NCBI RefSeq assembly: GCF_914271435.1
Contig: NZ_CAJZAI010000010.1
Location: forward strand, 62,001 to 126,000
Source: Cupriavidus laharis
Lineage (GTDB): Bacteria > Pseudomonadota > Gammaproteobacteria > Burkholderiales > Burkholderiaceae
Reading direction: 5' to 3'
DNA: 64,000 nucleotides
Of the stretch, positions 35,033 through 44,028 are shown piece by piece. Below the pieces are notes generated by a model. The model was not told the origin of the DNA. It saw nothing but the letters and a program-made list of their open reading frames with translations, and did no database searches. Position numbers and translations under genes: made by a program. The number at the start of each line of letters is the position of its first letter. The first letter of the stretch is position 1.

Positions 35033-35821
35033 ATGAGCGACAACCGGTCCAACGATCCCCAAGACGAATCGCAGCAGGAAACCTTCATTTCCCACCTGAT
35101 CGAGCTGCGCGAGCGGCTGGTCAAGGCAGTGGCCGGCATCATCCTGGTCTTCGTGGGCCTGGTGTACTGGGCACCGGTCATCTTCAACCTGTTCGCGCGG
35201 CCGCTGATGGAATCGCTGCCAAAGGGCGGAAAGATGATCGTGACCGATGTGACCGGCTCCTTCTTCGTGCCGATGAAGGTCACGCTGCTGGTTGCTTTCC
35301 TGATCGCGTTGCCGTGGGTGCTGTACCAGGTCTGGCAGTTTGTCGCGCCGGGCCTGTACCAGCATGAGAAGCGGCTGATCCTGCCGCTCGTGAGCAGCAG
35401 CTACGTGCTGTTCCTGTGCGGGGTGGCGTTCGCGTACTTCCTGGTCTTCCCGACTGTGTTCCATTTCATGGCGCACTACAACGCGCCACTCGGCGCGGAC
35501 ATGTCGACGGATATCGACAAGTACCTGAGCTTTGCCATGACCACGTTCCTGGCATTTGGCATCACCTTCGAAGTGCCGGTGGTTGTGATCGTCCTGGTGC
35601 GCTTTGGCGTCGTGGAGCTTGAGAAGCTCAAGCAGATCCGTCCCTATGTAATCGTCGGGGCCTTCATTATTGCCGCCGTTGTCACGCCGCCGGACGTGCT
35701 GTCCCAGCTGCTTCTCGCCGTGCCGCTGATTGCGCTGTACGAACTCGGGCTGCTCATGGCGCGCTTTGTAGGGAAGCCCGAAACCAGCACTGATGCTGCA
35801 GGAGAAACGCAGGCTGATTGA
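35033..35821 (+). CDS. tatC: TatC, twin-arginine translocase subunit
   Basis: A 262-residue polytopic protein that recognises twin-arginine signal peptides. The conserved HLIELRERL stretch is at about 21-29, the periplasmic loop and six membrane segments follow, with the family Pro residues in PEV/PPDVLSQ (RPYVIVGAFIIAAVVTPPDVLSQLLLAVPLIALYE split over the last helices). Its acidic N-tail is Asp/Gln-rich. A hairpin terminator follows the stop. Confidence 0.95.
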   Translation: MSDNRSNDPQDESQQETFISHLIELRERLVKAVAGIILVFVGLVYWAPVIFNLFARPLMESLPKGGKMIVTDVTGSFFVPMKVTLLVAFLIALPWVLYQVWQFVAPGLYQHEKRLILPLVSSSYVLFLCGVAFAYFLVFPTVFHFMAHYNAPLGADMSTDIDKYLSFAMTTFLAFGITFEVPVVVIVLVRFGVVELEKLKQIRPYVIVGAFIIAAVVTPPDVLSQLLLAVPLIALYELGLLMARFVGKPETSTDAAGETQAD

Positions 35822-35856
35822 ATCTGTGGGGCAGTGGAAGTGGTTGTTTTGCACCA

Positions 35857-35880
35857 AAATGGGGAATTCGTTCCCCATTT
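35857..35880 (+). terminator. Hairpin terminator after tatC
   Basis: AAATGGGGAA (35857-35866) pairs with TTCCCCATTT (35871-35880) around a TTCG tetraloop. The T content of the right arm plus the following CTGTTGTT make a modest terminator. It ends the his-tat run before the porin. Confidence 0.65.
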
Positions 35881-35960
35881 CTGTTGTTCAGTCACAACAA
35901 AAGGCATCCGTATACGCAGTTTACGCCGAAAAAGCCTTCTGACGGCCGGGGGCGCTGGCC

Positions 35961-35966
35961 CATAAT
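35961..35966 (+). promoter_or_regulatory. Candidate -10 box of the porin gene
   Basis: CATAAT lies 85 bases upstream of the porin ATG, with a -35-like CTGACG at 35939-35944 (16-base spacer). An inverted TTGTT-N7-AACAA (35884-35900) upstream could be an operator. A long leader suggests post-transcriptional control, as is common for porin mRNAs. Confidence 0.4.
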
Positions 35967-36050
35967 ACGCAGCAGACGTGAAGCTAAATGCGTCGCCCAA
36001 GCACTTGGGCAACCAAGATTTCCCAATCAGTTGACAAGGAAAGTGTCGAT

Positions 36051-37217
36051 ATGAAGATGAAACTGTTTGCTGCTGCCGTTGCCGCTCTGGCCGCCGGCGG
36101 CGCGTATGCCCAGTCGAGCGTAACCCTGTACGGTGTGGTTGACGCTGGTATCGAATATCAGAACAACCAGCCTGCTGTTCCGACGCAAGGCATCTCCAAT
36201 GGTCATAGCGTGACTCGCCTGATCTCGGGCGGCCAGTCAGGCAGCCGTTGGGGCCTGCGTGGCGTGGAAGACCTGGGCGGCGGCCTCAAGGGTCTGTTCG
36301 TGCTGGAAAGCGGTTTCTCCGTTGACGATGGCAAGATGGGCCAGGACAGCCGTCTGTTCGGTCGTCAGGCTTTCGTCGGTCTGGGCAGCCAGTACGGCCA
36401 GCTGACCCTGGGTCGTCACCAGACCCCGTTCTATGACTTCGGTCTGCAGTTCGACCCGATGGCCATTGCGTCGAACTACTCGATCACCGCTCAAGATGGC
36501 GCTTTCCAGAGCCGTGCTGACAACTCGCTCAAGTACATGGGTACGTTCGGCGGCCTGACCGTCAATGCCCTGTACAGCTTCGGCTGGAACACCGGCGGCC
36601 AACCGGTCGTGGTTAACGGTGTCACGGTTGCCGGCAACAACGGTGAGGTTCCGGGTACTTGGAAGATCGGCCGTGAGTACAGTGTGGGCCTGACCTACGC
36701 TGCTGGCCCGTTCGCGGTCGGCGCCGTGTATGACGAAACCAACCAGGGCTTCGCCAACAACGTCAATCCGGACGCAACCCTGCGCCGCGCTTCGCTGGCT
36801 GGTACGTACGCCTTCGGTCCGGCCAAGCTGTTCGCTGGCTACCGTTGGGCCAAGGGCGTTGACATGGGCACGATTCCGTTCCTGGGCAACACCAGCCTCC
36901 AGGCAATCAGCGGCGCGAAGGCGTCGTCGAACCTGTACTGGCTGGGCGCTGGCTACCAAGTCACGCCGGCCTTCTCGCTGACCGGCGCGGCTTACTACCA
37001 GGACTTCCGTGGTGCCAAGGCTGATCCGTGGCTGTTCGTGGCTACGGCCGACTACGCCCTGTCGAAGCGTACCGACGCTTACCTGAGCCTGGCTTACGCC
37101 TACAACCGCGACAACTCGAACCTGGGCGTTCAAGGCCTCGGCAAGACCAACGTTGACGCGACCGGCAAGGGCGACAGCCAGTTCGGCGCTACCGTTGGTA
37201 TCCGCCACAAGTTCTAA
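36051..37217 (+). CDS. Trimeric OmpC-like general porin
   Basis: A 388-residue gram-negative type 16-strand outer-membrane porin. From ATG 36051 (RBS AAGGAA) the signal peptide is 1-20 (GGAYA then QSSVTLYGVVDAG), the classic betaproteobacterial porin start. The GSRWGLRGVEDLGGGLKGLFVLESGF region and the terminal ...ATVGIRHKF ending in Phe, needed for BAM recognition, are present. Codons are enriched in GCT, GGT and CGT compared with neighbours, which fits very high expression. Pore substrates cannot be predicted. Trimeric porins of this type are also partners of MlaA. Confidence 0.94.
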   Translation: MKMKLFAAAVAALAAGGAYAQSSVTLYGVVDAGIEYQNNQPAVPTQGISNGHSVTRLISGGQSGSRWGLRGVEDLGGGLKGLFVLESGFSVDDGKMGQDSRLFGRQAFVGLGSQYGQLTLGRHQTPFYDFGLQFDPMAIASNYSITAQDGAFQSRADNSLKYMGTFGGLTVNALYSFGWNTGGQPVVVNGVTVAGNNGEVPGTWKIGREYSVGLTYAAGPFAVGAVYDETNQGFANNVNPDATLRRASLAGTYAFGPAKLFAGYRWAKGVDMGTIPFLGNTSLQAISGAKASSNLYWLGAGYQVTPAFSLTGAAYYQDFRGAKADPWLFVATADYALSKRTDAYLSLAYAYNRDNSNLGVQGLGKTNVDATGKGDSQFGATVGIRHKF

Positions 37218-37254
37218 TCTGACGCGGGCCTGAGCCCGCTGTAGATTGGCTTGA

Positions 37255-37294
37255 AGAACGCCGGCATCCGAAAGGGTGTCGGCGTTCTGCTTTG
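37255..37294 (+). terminator. Terminator after the porin gene
   Basis: AGAACGCCGGCATCC (37255-37269) pairs with GGGTGTCGGCGTTCT (37274-37288) around a GAAA tetraloop, with two G-T pairs. GCTTTG follows. A long stable stem as expected for an abundant mRNA. Confidence 0.8.
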
Positions 37295-37603
37295 TATGGT
37301 GCCGCTCTGAGGGAGTGACTGCATCGGGTGTGCTGGAGTTGCGTGTGCGCGTAGCGGCCGGGGGGCGCCCTATGGGAGGATCGCGGGCGACAGGAGGGCG
37401 TTCGCAAGAGGGCGGCTGAAGGCTGGAGTCTTGCGCCCGTTGCCACGCAGCGCATGGACAGTAAAGGTGCGTGTTTGACCATCCGTCGTGCGGGCCCGAT
37501 CATGCGGGCACTTGCCCTTGCCACAGTGCCCGCGGGTACTGCTGGCGCTGGCGTCAGACTCGCCGTTCACTCGCTTGGGCAGACCTATCCAGTGCACGGC
37601 AAC

Positions 37604-37632
37604 AAAAAACCCCGCCATCCGGGGCGGGGTTT
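37604..37632 (-). terminator. Terminator of the DegS-type protease gene
   Basis: AAACCCCGCC (37607-37616) pairs with GGCGGGGTTT (37623-37632). On the minus strand the stem is followed by six T, a good intrinsic terminator for the gene at 37669-38862. Confidence 0.88.
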
Positions 37633-37668
37633 CTGGTCACGCAATCACGGACGAGGCGATCGCCCTAT

Positions 37669-38862
37669 TTATTCCTCATCATCAAACGGCAGCGCGCGGC
37701 GAGGCGGCGGAGGCCGCTTGCCGATGGTCACGGTCAGCTCGGCCGGTTTGCCGCGGCGGATTACCTTCATCTTGATGTCCACGCCAGGTTTGAGCTGGGC
37801 GATTGCATTCAGAAGCGCCGTGGTATCGGTGATCGGCTGGCCATCGACCGACGTCAGCACGTCGCCTGGCTTCATGCCCGCCTTGTCGGCCGGACCACTT
37901 TGCACTACAGCCGCGATCAGCGCCCCTTCCTTGGCGTCGAGACCAAACGATTCGGCAATCTCGGGCGTCATGTCCTGTGGCTCCACACCGATCCAGCCGC
38001 GCGTCACGCTGCCAGTCGAGATGATCGATTCCATCACCTGCTTGGCCGTCGATACCGGAATCGCGAAGCCGATGCCGAGCGAGCCGCCAGAGCGTGAATA
38101 GATCGCGGTGTTGATGCCCAGCAGGTTGCCCTGCGCATCGACCAGCGCCCCGCCGGAATTGCCGGGGTTGATGGCCGCGTCCGTCTGGATGAAGTTCTCG
38201 AAGGTGTTGATGCCAAGATGGCTGCGGCCCAGCGCCGAGACAATGCCCATCGTCACGGTCTGGCCGACACCGAACGGGTTGCCGATTGCCAGCACCACGT
38301 CGCCAACCTTCACATTTTCCAGCCTGCCCAGCGTGATAGCCGGCAGGTCCTTCAGTGTGACCTTCAGCACTGCCAGGTCGGTCTCCGGGTCCGAGCCCAC
38401 CACCTTGGCGTTGGCCTTGCGCCCGTCGGTCAGCGCGACCTCGATTTCATCGGCCCCATCCACCACGTGGTGGTTGGTTAGAATGTAACCCTCGGCACTG
38501 ACAATGACGCCCGAGCCCAGGCTGGACACCGGCTCCTGGCGTTCGGGCAGGCGATCGCCGAAGAAGAAGCGGAACCACGGATCCTCCGCCTGCGGATGGG
38601 GCGAGCGCCGGGAGCCGTTCTTGCTCGTAAAGATATTCACCACGGCGGGCATGGCCTGCCGGGCAGCTTCGCTGTAAGACCCTTCCGCGGCGCCGCCGGC
38701 CACGTTGGGCACAACTTCCTTCAGCGCCACGATAGGCGACCCCGACTGCACCGCGACGCGCCCCCTCTGGAGCCACTCGGGCTTGAGCGTGGCCACAACG
38801 AACCAGACTGCCAGCACGACGGTGACAGCCTGGGCAAAGAACAGCCAAAAGCGCCGCAACAT
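37669..38862 (-). CDS. DegS/AlgW-type periplasmic serine protease
   Basis: A 397-residue trypsin-like HtrA protease. An uncleaved N-terminal membrane anchor at about 5-25 and a single PDZ domain (about 285-375) mark it as the DegS/AlgW type rather than two-PDZ DegP. The catalytic triad is H132 (TNHHVVDG), D162 ([12 protein letters not shown]) and S236 ([11 protein letters not shown]). DegS senses misfolded outer-membrane proteins and starts the sigma-E response by cutting the anti-sigma factor; whether it does so here is inference. The C-terminus is Pro/Arg-rich. Its start codon is 19 bases from the divergent Nif3-like gene. MLRRFW is the only start that keeps the anchor. Confidence 0.9.
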   Translation of the reverse strand: MLRRFWLFFAQAVTVVLAVWFVVATLKPEWLQRGRVAVQSGSPIVALKEVVPNVAGGAAEGSYSEAARQAMPAVVNIFTSKNGSRRSPHPQAEDPWFRFFFGDRLPERQEPVSSLGSGVIVSAEGYILTNHHVVDGADEIEVALTDGRKANAKVVGSDPETDLAVLKVTLKDLPAITLGRLENVKVGDVVLAIGNPFGVGQTVTMGIVSALGRSHLGINTFENFIQTDAAINPGNSGGALVDAQGNLLGINTAIYSRSGGSLGIGFAIPVSTAKQVMESIISTGSVTRGWIGVEPQDMTPEIAESFGLDAKEGALIAAVVQSGPADKAGMKPGDVLTSVDGQPITDTTALLNAIAQLKPGVDIKMKVIRRGKPAELTVTIGKRPPPPRRALPFDDEE

Positions 38863-38881
38863 ATTGGAGTTTGAGCAAAAA

Positions 38882-39628
38882 ATGAAGACTAAAGAGCTGG
38901 AATTGTACTTGAACGACCTGTTGGAGGTTTCCCGCTACAAGGACTATTGTCCCAATGGCCTGCAAGTGCAAGGCAACGCCGAGATCACACACATCGTGAC
39001 CGGGGTGACGGCCAGCCTGGCTCTGGTCGAGGCGGCCATCGAAGCCGGCGCGCAGGCCATTCTCGTGCATCACGGCTACTTCTGGAAAAACGAAGATGCG
39101 CGCGTGGTCGGCCAGAAGCATGCGCGCCTCAAGCGGCTGCTGGCTGCGGATGTCAACCTGTTCGCTTATCACCTGCCGCTCGACAACCACCCGGAATTCG
39201 GCAACAACGCCCAGCTCGCATTGCAACTCGGCTTCACCCCGACGGGCCGCTTCAGCGATGACCAGCTCGGCTGGACCGGCACGCTGCCTTCGCCGATGCC
39301 GCTGCAGGCGCTTGCCGCGCACGTGGGCGGTGTGCTCGGGCGCGACCCGCTGGCCATTGGCGAGCCTGACCAGATGATACGCACGGTAGGGTGGTGCACC
39401 GGCGGTGCGCAAGGCTATTTCGATGCCGCCGTTGCAGCAGGCGTCGATGCCTACCTGAGCGGCGAAGTCTCCGAGCAGACCACGCACCTTGCGCGCGAAA
39501 GCGGCGTGGCTTATCTCGCAGCCGGGCATCATGCGACGGAGCGCTACGGCATCCGCTCGCTCGGCGAGCACGTGGCCCAGCGCTTCGGCTTGCACCACAC
39601 CTTCATCGATATTCCCAACCCTGTTTGA
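38882..39628 (+). CDS. Nif3-like dinuclear metal-centre protein (YbgI type)
   Basis: A 248-residue member of the NIF3/GTP cyclohydrolase I type 2 family. Metal-binding residues visible are H63-H64 in LVHHGYFW, D101 in HLPLDNH, and the C-terminal H..E in [11 protein letters not shown]. Start at ATG 38882 with GGAG upstream; the open frame reaches 38705 but those residues overlap the divergent protease gene. The family is universal; its biochemical role is not settled. It is often found near degS-like genes or near petABC in betaproteobacteria. Confidence 0.9.
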   Translation: MKTKELELYLNDLLEVSRYKDYCPNGLQVQGNAEITHIVTGVTASLALVEAAIEAGAQAILVHHGYFWKNEDARVVGQKHARLKRLLAADVNLFAYHLPLDNHPEFGNNAQLALQLGFTPTGRFSDDQLGWTGTLPSPMPLQALAAHVGGVLGRDPLAIGEPDQMIRTVGWCTGGAQGYFDAAVAAGVDAYLSGEVSEQTTHLARESGVAYLAAGHHATERYGIRSLGEHVAQRFGLHHTFIDIPNPV

Positions 39629-39642
39629 CACATATCAAGAAA

Positions 39643-39670
39643 AACGGCCCCCATCGGGGCCGTTGTCTTG
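39643..39670. terminator. Bidirectional terminator between the Nif3-like gene and mscL
   Basis: AACGGCCCC (39643-39651) pairs with GGGGCCGTT (39656-39664). A-run on the left and T-rich sequence on the right let it work for both converging genes, better on the minus strand where five T follow. Confidence 0.82.
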
Positions 39671-39693
39671 TCAGAATCCTGCTTTCGCCAAGA

Positions 39694-40131
39694 TCAGGAC
39701 TGGCGTGTTTTCAGGCTGTCGCGAATTTCGCGCAGCAGGACGATGTCCTCCGGCGTCGGCGGCGGTTCCGCCGGAGTGGCCGGTTCTTCCGCCCGCATCT
39801 TATTGAATGCCCGCACCATCAGGAAAATGATGAAGGCAAGAATCAGAAAGTTGACAACGATAGTCAGGAAATTGCCATAAGCAAACACCGGCACGCCGGC
39901 TTTTTTCAACGCATCGAGCGTCATCGCCGTGCCCGCAGGCGGTTCTGCCAGCGTGACGAACATATTGGAGAAATCCAGCTTGCCAATGATGCGGCCGATC
40001 ACCGGCATGATCAGGTCATTGACGACCGAATCCACGATTTTCCCGAATGCCGCGCCAATGATTACGCCGACCGCAAGGTCGATCACGTTGCCGCGCATTG
40101 CGAAGGTCTTGAACTCCGACATCATGCTCAT
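39694..40131 (-). CDS. mscL: Large-conductance mechanosensitive channel
   Basis: A 145-residue inner-membrane channel that opens under hypo-osmotic shock. The N-terminal helix ([29 protein letters not shown]) and the pore-lining TM1 are near perfect matches to the family. A short periplasmic loop, TM2 at about 87-107 and a C-terminal bundle helix ([13 protein letters not shown]) follow a Pro-rich linker. The start may be Met1 or Met3; [11 protein letters not shown] supports Met1. It converges on the Nif3-like gene. Confidence 0.96.
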   Translation of the reverse strand: MSMMSEFKTFAMRGNVIDLAVGVIIGAAFGKIVDSVVNDLIMPVIGRIIGKLDFSNMFVTLAEPPAGTAMTLDALKKAGVPVFAYGNFLTIVVNFLILAFIIFLMVRAFNKMRAEEPATPAEPPPTPEDIVLLREIRDSLKTRQS

Positions 40132-40345
40132 GGGGCTTTCTCCTTCTTGTTACAAGCAATGAACGCCTTCAAGCCCAGAAGCCTGCCGCATCAGTGAGCG
40201 GAAATCAAGCTTGCATGCAACTATCAGTGCGTTCGACCGATAATCGTACATGCGCATTGGGTTTTTCGCCTATCTCGCGCGGAGGTGCCTCATGTACAAT
40301 TTACGGTTGACGCAAAATCTAAATTGACTTCCCCTGGGGTTTGGA

Positions 40346-40963
40346 ATGAGTGACCAGCAAGACGTGAAGAGCGTGGATAAAGGTCGCCGCAATTGGTTGA
40401 TCGCGACATCCGTCGCTGGCGGCGTCGGAGGCGTAGCGGTAGCGGTTCCTTTCGTCAGTACCTTTGCACCATCCGAGAAGGCCAAGGCGGCCGGCGCGCC
40501 AGTGGAAGCCGATATCGGCGCCCTCAAGCCCGGCGAGATGATGACGGTTGAATGGCGCGGCAAGCCGGTCTGGATCCTGCGCCGCACTGACGAAATGCTG
40601 GCGTCGCTCAAGAAGACCGACAGCGAAGTCGCCGATCCCAATTCCGACGTTCCGTTCACGATGCAGACGCCCGAGTACTGCAAGAACGAAACCCGCTCCC
40701 GCGCGGATCACAAGGACCTCCTGGTCGTCGTGGGCATCTGTTCCCACCTTGGTTGCTCGCCTTCGGGCCCCTTCCCCGCCGGTGCCAATCCCCAGCTCGG
40801 CACCGATCCCGGTTTTCTCTGCCCCTGCCATGGCTCCACCTTCGACCTGGCCGGCCGCGTCTTCAAGAACAAACCGGCTCCGCAGAATCTCGATGTCCCC
40901 CCATACCAGTTCCTGACCGACACCAAGATCGTGATCGGCAAGGATGAAAAAGGAGAAGCTTGA
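40346..40963 (+). CDS. petA: Ubiquinol-cytochrome c reductase, Rieske iron-sulfur subunit
   Basis: The [2Fe-2S] subunit of the cytochrome bc1 complex, 205 residues. Cluster ligands are C132 and H134 (CSHLGC with C137) and C159, with C161-H162 (CPCHGS); C137 and C161 form the stabilising disulfide. An N-terminal KGRRNWL twin-arginine motif followed by one membrane segment (about 18-39) shows Tat-dependent insertion. It starts the petABC operon; the stop is directly followed by petB. A TACAAT at 40295-40300 may be its -10. Confidence 0.96.
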   Translation: MSDQQDVKSVDKGRRNWLIATSVAGGVGGVAVAVPFVSTFAPSEKAKAAGAPVEADIGALKPGEMMTVEWRGKPVWILRRTDEMLASLKKTDSEVADPNSDVPFTMQTPEYCKNETRSRADHKDLLVVVGICSHLGCSPSGPFPAGANPQLGTDPGFLCPCHGSTFDLAGRVFKNKPAPQNLDVPPYQFLTDTKIVIGKDEKGEA

Positions 40964-40965
40964 TC

Positions 40966-42369
40966 ATGGCGGCCGAAAAGCAAGTCAAGACAACCGGTCT
41001 GCTGGGCTGGATCGACGCCCGCTTCCCCGCCACGCAATTGTGGGAGGACCATCTCTCCAAGTACTACGCGCCGAAGAACTTCAACTTCTGGTACTTCTTC
41101 GGTTCGCTCGCGCTGCTGGTGCTGGTGATCCAGATCGTCACTGGCATCTTCCTGGTGATGAACTACAAGCCGGACGGCACGCTCAACGCCGCCGGCATTC
41201 CCGTGGCCTTCGCCAGCGTGGAATACATCATGCGCGAAGTGCCCTGGGGCTGGCTGATCCGCTACATGCACTCGACCGGCGCTTCGGCGTTCTTCGTGGT
41301 GGTGTACCTGCACATGTTCCGCGGGCTGCTGTACGGCTCGTACCGCAAGCCGCGTGAGCTGGTCTGGATCTTCGGCTGCCTGATTTTCCTGTGCCTGATG
41401 GCCGAAGCCTTCATGGGCTACCTGCTGCCGTGGGGCCAGATGTCGTACTGGGGCGCCCAGGTGATCGTGAACCTGTTCTCGGCCATCCCCGTGATCGGCC
41501 AGGACCTGTCGCTGTTCATCCGCGGCGACTACGTGGTGAGCGATGCCACGCTGAACCGCTTCTTCTCGTTCCACGTCATCGCGGTGCCGCTGGTGCTGCT
41601 GGCACTGGTGGTCGCGCACATCATCGCGCTGCACGAAGTGGGGTCCAACAACCCGGACGGCGTCGAGATCAAGGCCAAGAAGGACGCAAACGGCGTGCCG
41701 CTCGACGGTATCCCGTTCCACCCGTACTACTCGGTGCACGACACGCTGGGCGTTGCCGGCTTCCTCGTGATCTTCTCCGCCGTGATCTTCTTCTTCCCGG
41801 AGGTGGGCGGCTATTTCCTGGAGGCCAACAACTTCTTCCCCGCTGACCCGCTCAAGACCCCGCCGCATATCGCGCCGGTCTGGTACTTCACGCCGTTCTA
41901 TTCGATGCTGCGTGCGACCACGTCGAACTTCCTGCCGATCCTTTGGGTGTTCTTCGCGCTGGTGCTGGGCATGCTGTTCGTGCGCAGCAAGGACGCGCGC
42001 ATCAAGGCCGCATCGGTCGCCATCGCCGTGATCCTGGCGGTCGGCTTCTACTTCATCGACGCCAAGTTCTGGGGCGTGCTGGTGATGGGCGGCTCGGTGA
42101 TCGTACTGTTCTTCATGCCGTGGCTGGACTGCTCGCCGGTCAAGTCCATCCGCTATCGTCCCGCTTTCCACAAGATGATCCTGATCGTCTTCGTGGTGGT
42201 GTTCCTGGTCCTCGGCTACCTCGGCGTGCAACCGCCGTCGCCGGTGGGCGAGAAGGTGTCGCAACTCGGCACGCTGCTGTACTTCGCCTTCTTCCTGACC
42301 ATGCCGCTGTGGAGCCGTGCCGGCGAGTTCAAGCCGGTACCGGAGCGCGTCACGTTCCATCCGCACTGA
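40966..42369 (+). CDS. petB: Ubiquinol-cytochrome c reductase, cytochrome b
   Basis: The membrane core of the bc1 complex with both quinone sites, 467 residues from ATG 40966, three bases after the petA stop with AGGAGAAG upstream. Heme ligands are in HSTGASAFFVVVYLHMFRG and SFHVIAVPLVLLALVVAHIIALH. The Qo-site PEWY motif appears as PVWY in APVWYFTPFYSML, the common betaproteobacterial form. Eight or more membrane segments are predicted, with an extra C-terminal helix. Confidence 0.96.
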   Translation: MAAEKQVKTTGLLGWIDARFPATQLWEDHLSKYYAPKNFNFWYFFGSLALLVLVIQIVTGIFLVMNYKPDGTLNAAGIPVAFASVEYIMREVPWGWLIRYMHSTGASAFFVVVYLHMFRGLLYGSYRKPRELVWIFGCLIFLCLMAEAFMGYLLPWGQMSYWGAQVIVNLFSAIPVIGQDLSLFIRGDYVVSDATLNRFFSFHVIAVPLVLLALVVAHIIALHEVGSNNPDGVEIKAKKDANGVPLDGIPFHPYYSVHDTLGVAGFLVIFSAVIFFFPEVGGYFLEANNFFPADPLKTPPHIAPVWYFTPFYSMLRATTSNFLPILWVFFALVLGMLFVRSKDARIKAASVAIAVILAVGFYFIDAKFWGVLVMGGSVIVLFFMPWLDCSPVKSIRYRPAFHKMILIVFVVVFLVLGYLGVQPPSPVGEKVSQLGTLLYFAFFLTMPLWSRAGEFKPVPERVTFHPH

Positions 42370-42408
42370 GTGAACGCGCGAACCCCGACAAGAGGACAAG
42401 GACACACG

Positions 42409-43152
42409 ATGAAAAAGCTGCTTTCCATCATTGCGCTGGCAGGCGCCTGCTTTGCCGCCGCGCCCGTCATGGCCAGCGAAGGGGGCTATCCCCTGGAGCC
42501 GGCACCAGTGAACACCGCCGACCTGTCGTCGCTGCAGCGTGGCGCCAAGCTGTTCGTCAACTACTGCCTGAACTGCCACGGCGCGTCGATGATGCGCTAC
42601 AACCGGCTCAAGGACATCGGTCTGACCGACGACCAGATCCGCGGCAACCTGCTGTTCACCGCGGACAAGGTCGGCGAGACGATGACCATCGCCATGCAAC
42701 CGAAGGAGGCCAAGGCCTTCTTCGGCGCGCAGCCGCCCGACCTGTCCGTCATTGCCCGCGCCCGTGGCGACGACTGGCTCTATACCTACCTGCGCACCTT
42801 CTACCGCGACGACAGCCGCGCCACCGGCTGGAACAACCTGGTATTCCCGAGCGTCGGCATGCCGCACGTGCTGTGGGAACTGCAGGGCCAGCGCGCCGCC
42901 AAGTTCTCCGAGGTGGAGGAGCACGGCGAGAAGGTCCACAAGTTCGCCGGCTTCGAGCAACTTAGCCCGGGCAAGATGAGCAAGGTCGAGTACGACCAGG
43001 CCACTGCCGACCTCGTTGGCTTCCTGGACTGGATGGCCGAGCCCGCGCAGAACCACCGCAAGCGCCTTGGCGTGTGGGTGCTGCTGTTCCTGGGCATGTT
43101 CACCGTCTTTGCCTGGCGCCTGAACGCCGCCTACTGGAAGGACGTGAAGTAA
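42409..43152 (+). CDS. petC: Ubiquinol-cytochrome c reductase, cytochrome c1
   Basis: The c-type heme subunit of the bc1 complex, 247 residues. A signal peptide ends near residue 22, the heme motif CLNCH is at 53-57, and a C-terminal membrane anchor lies at about 219-237 before a short basic end. Start ATG 42409 was chosen over the frame opening at 42370, which has no signal peptide. A large terminator follows. Confidence 0.95.
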   Translation: MKKLLSIIALAGACFAAAPVMASEGGYPLEPAPVNTADLSSLQRGAKLFVNYCLNCHGASMMRYNRLKDIGLTDDQIRGNLLFTADKVGETMTIAMQPKEAKAFFGAQPPDLSVIARARGDDWLYTYLRTFYRDDSRATGWNNLVFPSVGMPHVLWELQGQRAAKFSEVEEHGEKVHKFAGFEQLSPGKMSKVEYDQATADLVGFLDWMAEPAQNHRKRLGVWVLLFLGMFTVFAWRLNAAYWKDVK

Positions 43153-43180
43153 CGCACCAGGCCGGCCCGGCATGAAGGAG

Positions 43181-43227
43181 GGGGCCAGAGCGGAAGTTGC
43201 CGTCGCAGCACCGCTCTGGCCCCTTTC
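43181..43227 (+). terminator. Terminator after petABC
   Basis: GGGGCCAGAGCGG (43181-43193) pairs perfectly with CCGCTCTGGCCCC (43211-43223) over a 17-base loop, followed by TTT. The gap after it (to 43360) turns AT-rich and should hold the sspA promoter, with a -10-like CAGAAT at 43304-43309. Confidence 0.75.
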
Positions 43228-43360
43228 CTATTGGAATCATCGCGATCGGCACCATAGAAGTGCCTTGTTTTTAACTTATTTGCTTTTCGATGCCCGGTTT
43301 TGGCAGAATGTCTGACCTTACCGTCCGACCCAGTATCGGCTAAGCCCAAGGAATCCAACC

Positions 43361-43972
43361 ATGATGGTGTTGTATTCGGGTACGACTTGCCCGTTTTCCC
43401 AACGTTGCCGCCTTGTCCTGTTCGAAAAGGGCATGGACTTCGAGATCCGCGACGTTGACCTGTTCAACAAGCCCGAAGACATTTCGGTAATGAACCCCTA
43501 CGGCCAGGTGCCTATCCTGGTCGAGCGCGACCTGATCCTGTACGAGTCGAACATCATCAACGAGTACATCGACGAGCGCTTCCCGCACCCGCAGCTGATG
43601 CCGGCCGACCCGGTGCAGCGTGCCCGTGCCCGCCTGTTCCTGTTCAACTTCGAAAAGGAACTGTTCACCCACGTCTACGTGCTGGAGAACGAGAAGGGCA
43701 AGGCTGCGGAAAAGAACCACGAGCGCGCCCGTGCCGCGATCCGCGATCGCCTGACCCAGCTCGCGCCGATCTTCGTCAAGAACAAGTACATGCTTGGCGA
43801 AGAGTTCTCCATGCTCGACGTGGCCATCGCCCCGCTGCTGTGGCGCCTGGACCACTATGGCATCGAGCTGTCGAAGAACGCCGCGCCGCTGCTCAAGTAC
43901 GCGGAGCGCATCTTCAGCCGTCCGGCCTATATCGAAGCGCTCACCCCGTCGGAAAAGGTGATGCGCCGCTAA
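43361..43972 (+). CDS. sspA: Stringent starvation protein A (GST fold)
   Basis: A 203-residue RNA-polymerase-associated protein of the glutathione-transferase fold, involved in stationary-phase and acid responses in E. coli. The N-terminal thioredoxin-like part (MMVLYSGTTCPFSQRCRLVLFEKG) and the PYGQVPILVERDLILYESNIINEYIDERFPHP segment are typical. It lacks clear transferase activity in studied members. Next to sspB, as in E. coli; petABC-sspAB order is common in betaproteobacteria. Confidence 0.94.
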   Translation: MMVLYSGTTCPFSQRCRLVLFEKGMDFEIRDVDLFNKPEDISVMNPYGQVPILVERDLILYESNIINEYIDERFPHPQLMPADPVQRARARLFLFNFEKELFTHVYVLENEKGKAAEKNHERARAAIRDRLTQLAPIFVKNKYMLGEEFSMLDVAIAPLLWRLDHYGIELSKNAAPLLKYAERIFSRPAYIEALTPSEKVMRR

Positions 43973-44028
43973 GCCTGGCAGGCCCGATGCTTGCATCGGG
44001 TCAATTGCTGGCGCCATGAAGAAGCACC

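Larger units (their letters stand above)
37218..37668. other. 451-base intergenic region between porin and the DegS-type gene
   Basis: Holds the porin terminator (37255-37294) and the minus-strand terminator of the protease gene (37604-37632). The 310 bases in between are GC-rich and show only weak frames without family likeness. A 7-bp dyad CGGGCAC/GTGCCCG is at about 37504-37531. I see no tRNA or known RNA family. Confidence 0.55.

Noticed and set aside
37454..38101. Plus-strand frames of 208-215 residues over the start of the protease region
   Set aside because: They cross the minus-strand terminator and the antisense of a well-defined HtrA protease.
40708..43173. 821-residue open frame on the minus strand opposite petABC
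   Set aside because: An antisense shadow of three well-supported bc1 genes with biased composition and no family likeness.
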